Assembly (NCBI RefSeq): GCF_000002985.6
Contig: NC_003282.8
Location: 248,001-312,000, forward strand
From: Caenorhabditis elegans
Lineage: Eukaryota; Nematoda; Chromadorea; Rhabditida; Rhabditidae
Direction: 5' to 3'
DNA length: 64,000 bases
Shown here: positions 33,780-44,645 of the stretch, piece after piece
How positions within the stretch are numbered: the first letter of the stretch is position 1
How the letters are laid out: each line of letters opens with the position of its first letter
Position numbers and translations under genes: made by a program
Notes under the pieces: generated by a model
What the model was told of the DNA's origin: nothing
The model's input: only the letters and a program-made list of their open reading frames with translations
Databases searched by the model: none

Positions 33780-33962
33780 GGAGTTAAAATTTTATTTTTT
33801 TGGAAACATTTTGGGGGGGGGGGGGAATTAAAATTTTAATATTTTGAAAATATTTTGGCGGGAATCCTAATGTTCAAAAAGTGAACATTTTCACCTTTTT
33901 TCATGAGATATTTTTGTAGGATTAATTGAATTGATGATATGTGTCAAACATGTCAAATTTTG

Positions 33963-34016
33963 CCAGTCGTTAGCACGCGCCTTGGCGCGTGCTAGCGGCT
34001 GGGATATATATAAGAG
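33963..34016. other. Stable hairpin followed by TATATATAAG
   Basis: 18-bp arms (33963-33980 and 33985-34002, 16 of 18 paired) around a 4-nt loop, core AGCACGCGC/GCGCGTGCT. GATATATATAAG follows directly. It could be a promoter-like or small-RNA-gene-like arrangement, or a transposon end. Confidence 0.45.
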
Positions 34017-35646
34017 GGTGCAACGCTTACTTCCTGAAAAAAAAACTAAATTTATTATCAATTCATAAGATAGTGCGTAGATTAGTAACAAATGTAATTT
34101 CCCTCTTGCCACGTATCATTACAATGAATTGTTTATTATTTCATCTATGTGTGTGCTCTTCTCATTTCATTCAACAATCTATGCTCCTCCCCACAAGTCG
34201 TTTGTCTAGCTGTCTGCGTCTCTTATTTCGTAACATATTCTCTCTTTTGCTATTCTGTTCCTTTTGACCCGTTCGCACACTCTATTCGGCTCAGCTAGTA
34301 ATATGTAAACTATTTGTAGTTACTTATAGCATTTAGTATTTTGTTTTGACAGCTATTTTGAACTTTTATTAGCAACAATAATTGTTTTCCATATTCCTAA
34401 TTTAAAATTTATTTAGGATTCAATATTTGAATTTTTCTACTAGTAAAGTTTGCCACGTGGCGTTTGGGACAGGGACACAAAATTAATGCCGATGTTGTAA
34501 AACATTCAAACTATAATAGTACTTTAGACATTGATTTTACTGGTTATAAGAATTGTGTTTTGAAAATTTTACAATATAAGATTGAGGTTATACTGTGAGT
34601 TAAGATTTTGTAAAAAATTTCAAAACTTTTTGTGTTCTTGTTTTTTGTTATAGTACTTTTTTTGCTTCTTTGGCACCAGTCCGGGATATGTGTGATATAG
34701 CAAATTAAACGTGAGCTATACGATTTTTAGCATTTTTTTCTCTTAAACTCCTAAACTAATTTTCTTAAATTGCGAAGCGAGAATGGAAATTTTTCAAATG
34801 ACCCGCTTAAATGGAACCGGCGTGTAAGCTAACCTAGGTGTCGTGAAAATATCCGTTTGCTTCACTTTTTCCTCCGTATATTTTCTTTTTCTCCCGAAAA
34901 TCTTCTCAAATTGCCGCCTAGTTTGTGTTGAGTTTTTCGATGCTCTTGCGGCGGTGTGAGCCCATGCCAACTTACCCACCACAAAGCTTTTGTTTTCTTT
35001 AGTGTCTTTCTCACTCCCTCTATTCATGTCTAGTTTCCCTGTGTTCTATGGTTTTTGCGTGTGCTAGGATATGTGTGATATAGAAAATACAACGAGTTCT
35101 ATAAGATTTCTTACATTTTTTTTTGTAAAATCTTAAGCATAATGCTCTCAAATTGCAAAGCGAGAATTTAAAAAATTGGTCGACAGTTTTTTTTCAACGG
35201 TCCAAAATCTTTCGGGCATATTTTTAAAAGATAAATTGAGACCGTGACCTCATATAAATTCAACATTTTGAAAATAATCATTTTTCAAATTCCATAAAAA
35301 ATCCATCATATCCCCGAATTAGCTCTCTGCGTATTATTCTGGCGTACGAGTCAACAAAATGTGATCTCTGAAACACCAAAACTCTCTTCTTATTCACATG
35401 CTTTTTCCGTCTATACCCTTCTATTTCCTATTTTAAATTTTTGCAATATCTTTCCGAAAGAATTCAATTTCCAACAAGAATGTCCCCTCTTTTCCCGGCC
35501 GTCAACTTTATATCCCGTTTTTCTAGATTTTTCCTCAATTTTCAATTTCCTGTGAGATTTAATCGCCAAGATTATTTTTCAAATAATAGCTCAAAACGAT
35601 TTTTCTAATTTTTACATTAATAAAATTATTGTTTACAAAATTTCAG

Positions 35647-38600
35647 ATGACAGTGTCATACAACTCTGACGTTTCATCCACGTCACTGATCGCTTTTCTC
35701 CGATTACAGTTGAGATGGCGTGGATCCGTATGGAAGTCAGTAATGAGAGAACTATTTATATTCTCATTTTGCTTTGCAATAATCACATCTATCTATAGAA
35801 CTAATTACTTTTTATCTGATGAACAGAGAGTGTAAGTTAACTTACGCCGAGCATGATAATTATCTTGTTTTGTCAGATTTTGGGACAATTTCGCGGCACT
35901 TTTTGATCAAACTCTAAACTACATTCCCTTAACATTCATGCTTGGATTCTTTGTTACAATTATTGTAGGAAGGTGGAATGACATATTTTTGAATATCGGA
36001 TGGGTTGACAAGTGAGTTGTCACTTGCTTCATAATTAAATCGATTTATTTTCAGTACAGCCCTACTAATTGCCACATATATTCGTGGAGGTGACGAGAAG
36101 AGCCGTATTATGAGACGGACTGCTCTTCGATATTTGGTGCTCACACAAGTTTTGATATTTCGAGATATCAGTTTGGTAGTTAAGAAACGATTTCCCACAC
36201 TGGAGACAGTTGTGGCTTCCGGTATGTCAATCGAAAGAAACTGGGTCAGCCAAAACGTTGCGCGGTAATCACCAAAACTACCAATTTCGAAAATTCACAA
36301 AACCGTAATTTCCAATTGCCGTTTGCCGAAAATTTTGAAAACCGGCAATCGCCGGAATTGTCGGAAATATAAATTTGATATTTTTTGTAGATTTACGGAG
36401 CCTAAACATGCATTTTAATGAACAATTTTCTCTTTTCAAGCTCAAAATGAGTTAATCCTTGAAAGATTGGCCGTTCTCTTTTAGAAAATGACTAACCGAA
36501 TACTAAAAAACGAGGAGAAACTTTTTCAATTTACGAAATATAATTACCGTATTTCCTCTATTAGTCTTGCATGCAAGACTAATTTTCGATTGACCCGTAG
36601 GGGTGCAAGACTAATAGAGACTGCAAGACTATTAGAGGCTGCAAGACTAATTTTCGAAGATCCGATAGCTTTGTAAAATTGGCCATTTATCGTCAGCAAT
36701 TTGACTTGAAACAGTCTAAATCATGCAAAATACATACTTTTCTATTGTTTTATCAATTATTTAAACACTTTAAAATTTAAATTAGCTAAAAAATGGCAAA
36801 GTTGTTGAAGTTTTCACAAAATACTGTTGGTCTGGCAAGAATAAGGGTGCAAGACTATTACCGTATTTCCTCTATTAGTCTTGCATGCAATACTAATAGA
36901 GACTGCAAGACAAATTTTCGATTAGTCTGTAGGGGTGCAAGACTAATAGGGGTGCAAGACTAATAGAGGAAATACGGTAGGTTTGAAAATTGCCGAAAAT
37001 GTCCGGCAATCGGCAATTTCGACATTTGCCAAAAGTGCCGATTGCCGAAAATTTCCAAAACTGGCAATTGCCGAAATTACCGATTGCCGGATATTTCTGA
37101 TTGCGGCACACCCCTGGATACAAACTCATTCACTAAACCAGTATACCACTCACCAGTATACCACAATTTTCAACAGATTTTTTACTGCAATTTTCTTCCC
37201 TGAAAATAATTTCTCATGTTTTTTCAATAATTTTAAAATAGTTACCTGAAAAATGGTATCAGTATTTTTCCAATCGGAATACCACATGAGACATTCTAAA
37301 CATTTATAAATTTAAATATAAATATGTTCCAGGTTTCATGCTGGAAAGTGAAAGAGAAAAGTATGCGGCACTAAGTCTTGGAAAATACCCAAAGTACTTC
37401 CTCCCAATCCAATGGTGCTTTTCATTGCTCTACGATGCTCGAGCGCAGGGAAAAATCGGTGCGGACGTTATGTTGAATGAGTTGATCAAAAGTGTCGGAG
37501 ATTTCCGGAAAGGACTTGGACAATTGCTCAATTTTGATTGGGTTCCAATTCCTTTGGTTTATCCACAGGTTTGTTATGTTTCCAAAACCACAAACTGAAG
37601 ACTACATCATCCCTAAAACTCTATGTTTCCAGGTAGTATTCCTTGCTGTCCGTATTTACTTTTTCCTATGCCTAATCGCTCGTCAATCGGTTCTTATTGA
37701 TGGTGAAAAACCAAAAGACAACTCACCAGTATATCCATTTGTCCCATTTTTGATGACATCTCTTCAATTCGTTTTCTATGTTGGATGGATGAAAGTGGCT
37801 GAAAGTTTAATGAATCCATTGGGAGAGGATGATGATGATTTTGAGTGCAATTACTTGTTGGACAGAAATTTGGCGGTAAGTATTGAAAATATGAAATTTC
37901 AATAAATAATGTTGTATATTCAGGTCGGTCTCGCTATTGTCGACTCAAGCGAAGCAGCTCCACACTACGAGAAGGACGTTTTCTGGGGATTAGGTAAAAC
38001 TTGCTCTTAGTTTTTGAAATTTAGATCAGTATTTTTTAGCAATTGCGGACCCGCTATATTCGTCTGATACTGCCAATATTCACATCAATCCTCAAATTGG
38101 ATCAGCTGCCACTTATGAGTAAGTTAGCTGAGAGACTGAAAATCGCAAACTACACACTACAAACTATAAATTAAGAGTTAGGTACTAGAAACACTAGACA
38201 TCAAAAGTTACAAATTTCACAATACAGTCAAGAAACTGAAAAGCAATAAACTACAAGTTATGAACTAAAAACTACAAACTCTAAACTTCAGTTTTTCCAG
38301 AACCCAAGAAAACGAGATCATCATGCGACCCCACGTTGATACAAACGACATGGAAGATGGCGGTGATGACGTGGAAGGATGCAATCCACGTCAACTCTCA
38401 CGTTTCGTGTCCGTGGTGTCTGTTAATAGAAATTGTGAGAGCCGGACGAGTCTATCGAGTCGGCGGAATCCGACGATCATCGAACGGTTGAGAAGTCAGT
38501 TTGGAGGATCGAAAGTCAACAGGCCGGGCAAATTATTCGGCAGCTCGCAGTTTTCCATCAATACTGCGATGGGAGATGTGAGTTTTAAACGTGAACAAAG

Positions 38601-39029
38601 CCCTTACCGGTTTTTCAAGTCGTAAAACTTTGTCTGAATATCAAGACTATGTTCATTAAAGAGCAGTCTTTGTGGAGTTTAACTCTCAAAGTTATAGTTC
38701 GTTTGTTTCAGAACGACATTGGAAGCTGTGCAAGTATCCTGGGTGAGCTTGCCGAAGAGTCCAACAAAGCATCACAAGGTCTCTTAACACCTGAAGAATA
38801 CGCAGGCTCTCCACGTCGAAATACCCCTATCGATATGCTGACCTCGGTACCAGAGGAGGACGAGGAAGCTCAAAAGACTAGAACATCCGTGGATTTGAGG
38901 AAATGGAAGGAGATGGTGGAAAATGAGAAGAAACGAGAAGAGGCTATTGAGGAAAAGAGGAGGAAGTTGTCGAGAAAGGAGGAAGAAAGGGAAGAAGATG
39001 ATGGTGATGACGTGGAAAAGAAGGAGTGA
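35647..39029 (+). CDS. Bestrophin-family chloride channel
   Basis: Nine exons (35647-35831, 35877-36011, 36055-36221, 37333-37568, 37633-37875, 37924-37993, 38040-38118, 38301-38577, 38712-39029) encode 569 residues. The bestrophin core fills the first ~370: [14 protein letters not shown], the [18 protein letters not shown] pore helix region, the invariant RFP (KKRFPTLE, ~res 150), and the acidic Ca2+-clasp signature [13 protein letters not shown] (~res 300) followed by LDRNLAVGLAIVD. The ~190-residue C-terminal tail is hydrophilic, Ser/Arg-rich and ends in a Glu/Lys-rich segment. Bestrophins are pentameric, Ca2+-gated anion channels in the plasma or endomembrane. The canonical [11 protein letters not shown] has F to L here. 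A TTTCAG acceptor sits immediately before the ATG. Intron 3 (1.1 kb) carries nested repeats. I do not know the best number. Confidence 0.93.
36545..36979. mobile_element. TIR element, TACCGTATTT family, copy 2 with internal duplicate
   Basis: Outer ends TACCGTATTTCCTCTATTAG and its inverse (CTAATAGAGGAAATACGGTA) are perfect. A further copy of the left end begins at 36860 inside the element, so either a second insertion or a local duplication has occurred. On both sides (36300-36365 and 36985-37110) lie copies of TTGCCGAAAATT and GGCAATCGGCAATT, so the element appears inserted in another repeat. Confidence 0.85.
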
Positions 39030-39343
39030 TAATTAGATATTTTGAATTTTGTCTTTGTTTAACTGTACGTGTGATCTACCTCTACTCATATTGAGCTTTT
39101 TTTGAGATATTTCGAATTTCCGTTGATTGTTTTTTGTACTTTTGATCTTCAGTTTCATGTTGATAATATAACTTTAATTTGTATCATTACGATAATAAAG
39201 TTGTTTTCTGATAAAAGTTATGTTGAACAAATAAAACTAATTTGTATCTTGGAAGCACGAATACTTAATTGTTTTTGGGATAATTCAGCCTTCTGAAAGC
39301 ATCTAGTATGTGTTAAAACTTTATTTTTAAAACCAAAAATAGC

Positions 39344-40088
39344 TTAGAGATCAACTGGAGTACACGGAAGGTAACAGCGATTCCATTGTCGCTCATTGTC
39401 GTAATGACATCTAAAATCTATTTTTTATCATATGAATTGATAATAAGACAAACCTCATTTGCAATTTAGTGTCCTCTGTATCAGCTGGACACCGAAAGTT
39501 TACTGGACACTCGCACTTGTGGGATTCTGCCAGGGCGTTCAGAGCGGAGTCTAATGTTATCTGTATAATTAATTTGTTGTTAAATATTTCCCATCAGGAG
39601 AAGTGGACATTTTAATTCCAAGAAATTGCAAGAAATTTCTTGACTTTAAAATCAAGAAAATCGTACCACAAAATAATGTGTAAAACCCCTGAAATTCAAT
39701 ATTTTTTGAATGTCTAAAATGGATTCAAAGCACCGCCAAAATATGTATAAGCCACATTAGAATCAGTTTTAGCGACACATTTTCACATTCTGAGAATTCA
39801 GAATTTCTTGAAATGAGCCCCTGTTTCTCACATAAAAAAATTTACCGTTTTACAAAAGTGAGCTTCATCAAAAGTATTACATTCGGATGACATTGACATT
39901 GGTTCAGGAAATTGACGAATTGCAAAATTGGATGGGTCCGACTGAAAAATGCTTGGCAATTGATAGAAGTTTTATTCGGAGATGTTATACTATTCTCACT
40001 ACCAAATAAAAAGGTCATGACATACCGTCAATAAAGCATGTGATATTGATATCACTAGTGCCAGGATAACTGATATTGAATGATGCAT
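39344..40088 (-). CDS. Small secreted eight-cysteine protein, unrecognised
   Basis: Four exons (40026-40088, 39846-39941, 39454-39560, 39344-39410) encode 110 residues. The first exon is a clean signal peptide (MHHSISVILALVISISHA). The mature part has eight cysteines: SSEC, HFC, HKCEC, FRC, RC, RCYLPC, an even number consistent with four disulfides. I cannot place it in a family. All introns have good consensus and the frame closes without forcing, so it is a real gene by structure. It lies convergent with the bestrophin gene (stops 315 bp apart) and downstream of the Kunitz/lustrin gene on its strand (40088 to 40803). It could be a secreted effector, antimicrobial-like or matrix peptide. Confidence 0.75.
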
Positions 40089-40802
40089 TTTTTGTAAAAT
40101 CTGCAACACGAAAAGTGAAAAAAATATATTTTGAAATATGAAAAAAACGTATATATAAAAAATCTCGAACAAAAATGCCGAATGTCCGAAGAACAATGTG
40201 ATTTGATTCAGATTCCTAATAGTGTTCAAAGAACCCCATTAAACCGGTCACAAGAGGGACGATAAAGCAGAAGAAAAGATGGCTTAAGGGTGTGTAAGTG
40301 ACGAGAACACACTGAAGATAATGATGAAGATGATGGTTGATTGTGTAATAGAAGAATAACAAAGGAACATGAGATGGCAATGGACTGAGAAACAAAAGAG
40401 AAATGGAAACTGTTTCGGTACAAGCCATCTTACAAGTACTCTTAGTCTTAGTAAATCTTAAAACTAATTGGAGAGATAGAAACGGGATAGCGTTAATTGA
40501 AAATGTTTCTTTAGTTAGCCAGCTGATTGATGTTTGTTTGGATGAAACATTAAAAACACAAAGTTTTCAATTATTAAAAGCAGGGCTATGAAGCCGATTT
40601 TAAAAACTTAGAAAATAACATTTCCAAGTATTTTTCCACGTATTATCAAGTTTCCAAGTATTTAGATCAACGTGGAAATTTACTTTTTTTTAAATTGAAA
40701 ACGCTGATTAAATTACGAACACTTTTATTTATAAAACGAAGTAAATGCTTTTAAAGAACTGATTGGCAAGTAGGTAGAGGTAAAATAATTATTGAAAATA
40801 AA

Positions 40803-43425
40803 TTAATCTAATTTCGATGCTCTCCGATCTCTCAACAACTTCAAATACTCTGGTTGCCTTTTCTTCTTGGGTTTCACAAAATCTGTATAAAGTATTCCAA
40901 GACTGCACGCAATATATTCTGTAACTCTATCCGACACTCCTTCCACTTGTGGAACTATTGGTGCATTGTTCTGTAGAATCATCATTGGTGGTCTACAACA
41001 ATAATACACACCGTCCATAGCTTTCTGGCATTTTCCCTGGGGACACGTTGTATTATCATCCCATCCTAGACATGTCTTCGGGGACCCATCATCTGATACA
41101 AGGGCTTCTACACAGAGAGGTGTTTGGATTGGACAGCAAGCAGTTGAACCATCCATCAATGCAGTGCAACTGTGCTCTGCTGGACAGGAAAATGGATTCG
41201 AAGCCAGACACGTGGCAGGTTGGCCTGAATTTGGATCCAAGAATGGACTAGCACCATCAGGACAGCTGAATATTGAAACAGTGTGACAACAGAAAAACAT
41301 CACATCAATTGCATTTGTCAAATTGGAAAATGATTCCGAATTCTCCAGAGCCGGAAGACAATCCGTCGAAATTGGACAGCTCTGATCACCAGGGAAACAT
41401 CGAATCGGTCGCTTCTTGTCCGGATCAACATACGGGATAACACACTTTTTACGCGGTTTACAGCAAAGATGACGGGCGGCGCCAAATGATCCATCACCTT
41501 GAACACACATATGATCATGAGGACAGTTGCCATCAACACCCATCGAGCATATTCGAGGGCGACCTCCGTTTTCTCTTAAAGCATCCATTCCAGCAGGACA
41601 GTTCAGTGGCTTGGTGCAACAGATATGTTCCTGAAACAAAATCCGTTACTGTTTCTCTTTATTCAAGAACAATTCACGTTACGTACCAAATTCTTAGCTT
41701 GTTGACACATGTACTGCTCTGGACAACTATCCCTGCTAGACGAACATCTGACAGCTTCATTTTCCTCATCAACAAGAAGTATAGATTCAGCAGATGGACA
41801 TACTGGGTGTGTTTTGCAACAAATCGATGCATACGGACTACTTTTTAGACATTCAAAGCCCATTGGGCATCCTTCGTTCTTCAGAAAGTCGCATAGATGA
41901 GGTTGACCCGTTCGAGGATTGGAATGAACTTCCAGGTTGTTGGGACAGGTACCTAAAAGTCAAGCCTTGAGACCATTAGGACAGAACACTAAAAAAACAC
42001 TAACCAACACAATAATCAGCACATTGTTCCTGGTTTGCGAATGAGTTGAAGTGTTCTTCACAATTAGAATGTTCCGCCCGTTTACATTCACCTTTTCTAT
42101 AGTCAAACCACCATGTGTTGACTGGTTCTGGTTTTCGGCAGTTGTTTTTAATTTCAAATGGGGTACCGCATACAAATTCTGACAATATTAATGTTAAGTT
42201 CAAATTTTTGTGACAGCTGAACTTACCTTTACTTGGACAGCATGCCCCTTTCTTCCCAACCTTCGACGTACACGTGTAATTCCTTGGACAATGTTTATCC
42301 TCCATACACGTGGCAATATTATTGATTGAGTAACGATCGGCGTGTGGCTCTCCACGTGGACATATTACTGTAAACAAAAAGATACCGATTGAACCATTTA
42401 GCTAAGTTCTAACTAACTCTCTGAACTACAAAACATCATACACTCTCCTTTTCCTTTGAAATTGTTCTCATTGCCTCCACATCCAGTAAAAGCAAACGGG
42501 CGGCACGTTTTTGACGAAGAATCAAAATAGTATCTGGTAGCCGGAGGTACCCCACAGGGCGTTCCAGGATGAACTGATGCCTGACAGATTCTGTCTGAAA
42601 TTGTATTTTACGTGGATGGATAATTGTACATCACCTGCCTGCTTTCTGACAACAAACACTGCTCATTCCATTACCAACACACTCATGACTCCCTGGACAT
42701 GGAACTCGTTCACCGTCACATCTCTTGATATTTCCAGCAAAATCCATGAGTGGCATTCCTTTTCCGCATTGGGCTGAAATTTTCAATTTCGCGTGCTACA
42801 CATCATTGTTTTGAATTTTCTTGTGTTGTCTTATGTTTTTGAAAAATGAAGTAAAAAAGTATTACACACGTTTTGCTAGAACACTTTTTTTGCAGAGTGT
42901 ATACAATTGAACTACTGGAAAACATCTAAAAGAACAATTACTTGATTATTTATAAAATATCCACTTGAGCTTTAAAAAAAAGTGGTTTCAACTATGTGGA
43001 ATATGAGAAACACCACGTTGATTGAAAAACAATGAGACCTGTTGATTGTCTAATGAAAATTGAAAAAGTTTTGAAAATACCAACATGGCTTTTTAATCAA
43101 AATACACTTACTCAAACTCTTGCACCCATTTATACACTCTTGTCGGCTCGAGAATCGATTCTGATTTCCTCCGCATCCTTCAAACATGAATTCTATGCAT
43201 TCCCGAATTTCAGAATCAAAATAGTATGCGGAATGCGGTGTGGTGACACCACACGCGAATCCAACATTTTTTGGTAATCGACATACAAATCCTGGAAGAC
43301 ATATACAATGTAATTTGAATTTTATTTTCTTGATTCTAACCTCCCAACTCATTACCATCCAAATGTATCACAGTAACTCCGAGTAGTAAGAGTATTTGGA
43401 AAATAGTAGACGTTTTCGTGATCAT
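40803..43425 (-). CDS. Three-Kunitz, multi-lustrin secreted protein
   Basis: Eight exons (43356-43425, 43112-43291, 42635-42773, 42418-42590, 42227-42367, 42005-42178, 41687-41952, 40803-41630) encode 656 residues. A signal peptide (STIFQILLLLGVTVIHL) precedes Kunitz 1 (CRLPKNVGFACG...FEGCGGNQNRFSSRQECINGC), a lustrin-like Cys repeat (CGKGMPL...CPGSHECVG...VCC), Kunitz 2 (CQASVHPGTPCG...FTGCGGNENNFKGKGEC), a second lustrin repeat, Kunitz 3 (CGTPFEIKNNC...NSFANQEQCADYC, lacking the usual GCGGN core), and then at least five more lustrin repeats of the form CPxG...C...CP...C...CC. The C-terminus is basic (KPKKKRQPEY). Such proteins are nematode-specific secreted inhibitors or matrix components. 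Exon 4 uses the acceptor GACAG, seven bases past a stronger-looking TTTCAG, because only that keeps frame. Confidence 0.88.
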
Positions 43426-44645
43426 TCTATCATCGAATCGATAAAAGTGACATACTAAAGCTTTTGTGGTCTCTCCTTATCCGGCTCCTTTTTTGTTTAC
43501 CAAAGCGGCTTGTCAAGAAGGGTCAAGAGTTTGTTATCGACAGTCGGAGGGAGAGAAGATGCAAGCTAATGAGTAGATCAAACAACTTTTAATATGTTGA
43601 GATGACGACATTTTTGGTTTAAATCCACGTGGATTGATGTTCTGATATTGAAATTATTGAGATAAATTATTAAAAATTAGTACTTTTGGTTGCTCTCACT
43701 GAAGAAAAGCGGATATCAAACACCTCCATTTTGAATCAGGGTTAGCAAACCGAACTTTATGCTCTTACAGTGGCATTTGTTTATTTGCTAGTTGGTTTGC
43801 TGTTTCACAATTTTAGTTGGATTAACAAACAAAGTCTAACATGAAACCCCTTTATTTGATTTAATATTTTTACCAAATCACAGCTTTGCTACTTTTCCCA
43901 TTCAAATGTTATTTGTTTTCCAACTACCACTTCCCATTCCACGAAAGTATAAGGGTGATGTAATATCACATGGTATGTACAGGTACATAATGATAATTAC
44001 TACCAACTGATAAAGCAAAAAATATATGATAATGATAATAACAAGGTGACGTGGTATGTTGTAGTGTTGGTTGGAGGGCGGGTAAATATTTGAATGTCAA
44101 GACAGGTACGTGGGAAATTCTGGTATGATGATAATAAATTCATGAAGAATTAATCTAAAAAGTAGTACCACGTGGTTCACAGAAAAAACTATCATGGCAT
44201 TTTCTGAGAGCTACCTGCAAAGTCCCACAGTTTATTCATGAATTTTAATGTAGACCTTTCCATTTGACATCTGGAGGGCGCACTTGTAGGACACACGAAA
44301 AGTTTTAGAAGTTGCTTATATGAAGGTCCTTTTTCGAATAACGTAGCTTCTGTATGGTATGGGTGTCAAAATTTATGCCCAAATGATGTCCATGTTGAGC
44401 GATCACTATGAAAACCAGCAACTTAAAAATTTCAATATGATTTTTATATGATAAATCGGCCAAAAGGTATAAACATACAATTGTACATATTGTCGGTTAT
44501 TCTATTCGATCAGATGCTATACTTTGTGGGGCGATGTGCGCCTTTAAAAGGCTAAAAAAGAATGAGTAAGTGAAATGGAAGAAGAGAATCGAGTGAAATC
44601 AAGAGAATGAAAGCAGGTTATATCATAAAAGATCAAGGAACACAT
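43426..44645. other. Intergenic upstream of the Kunitz/lustrin gene
   Basis: 1.2 kb, AT-rich, no coding sequence seen. Two CACGTG palindromes (43626, 44169) and several TGATAATRATAA runs are present. A lone CTGTTTCA at 43800 resembles the core of 21U-RNA promoters but is unsupported. Confidence 0.5.

Larger units (their letters stand above)
31816..35646. other. Intergenic, satellite-rich, between LRR/Ig and bestrophin genes
   Basis: 3.8 kb without a convincing gene. 32336-32362 holds GATGGGTCTCGACACGA, a dispersed-repeat motif. 32695-33880 is a double satellite. 33963-34016 is a hairpin followed by a TATA-like run. Two stretches (34670-34760 and 35060-35165) share GATATGTGTGATATAG and AATTGCAAAGCGAGAAT, so part of this region is a diverged direct duplication of ~100 bp. 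Confidence 0.6.

Noticed and set aside
33179-33787. 200-codon open frames on both strands (VRPFVVRPI and TTMGLTTKG repeats)
   Set aside because: The unit is 15 bp, so any stop-free unit stays open indefinitely on both strands; no flanking exons, start context or non-repeat coding sequence.
43800-43807. CTGTTTCA, the core of the C. elegans 21U-RNA upstream motif
   Set aside because: A single occurrence with no supporting large motif; this chromosome arm is outside the main 21U clusters as I recall them.
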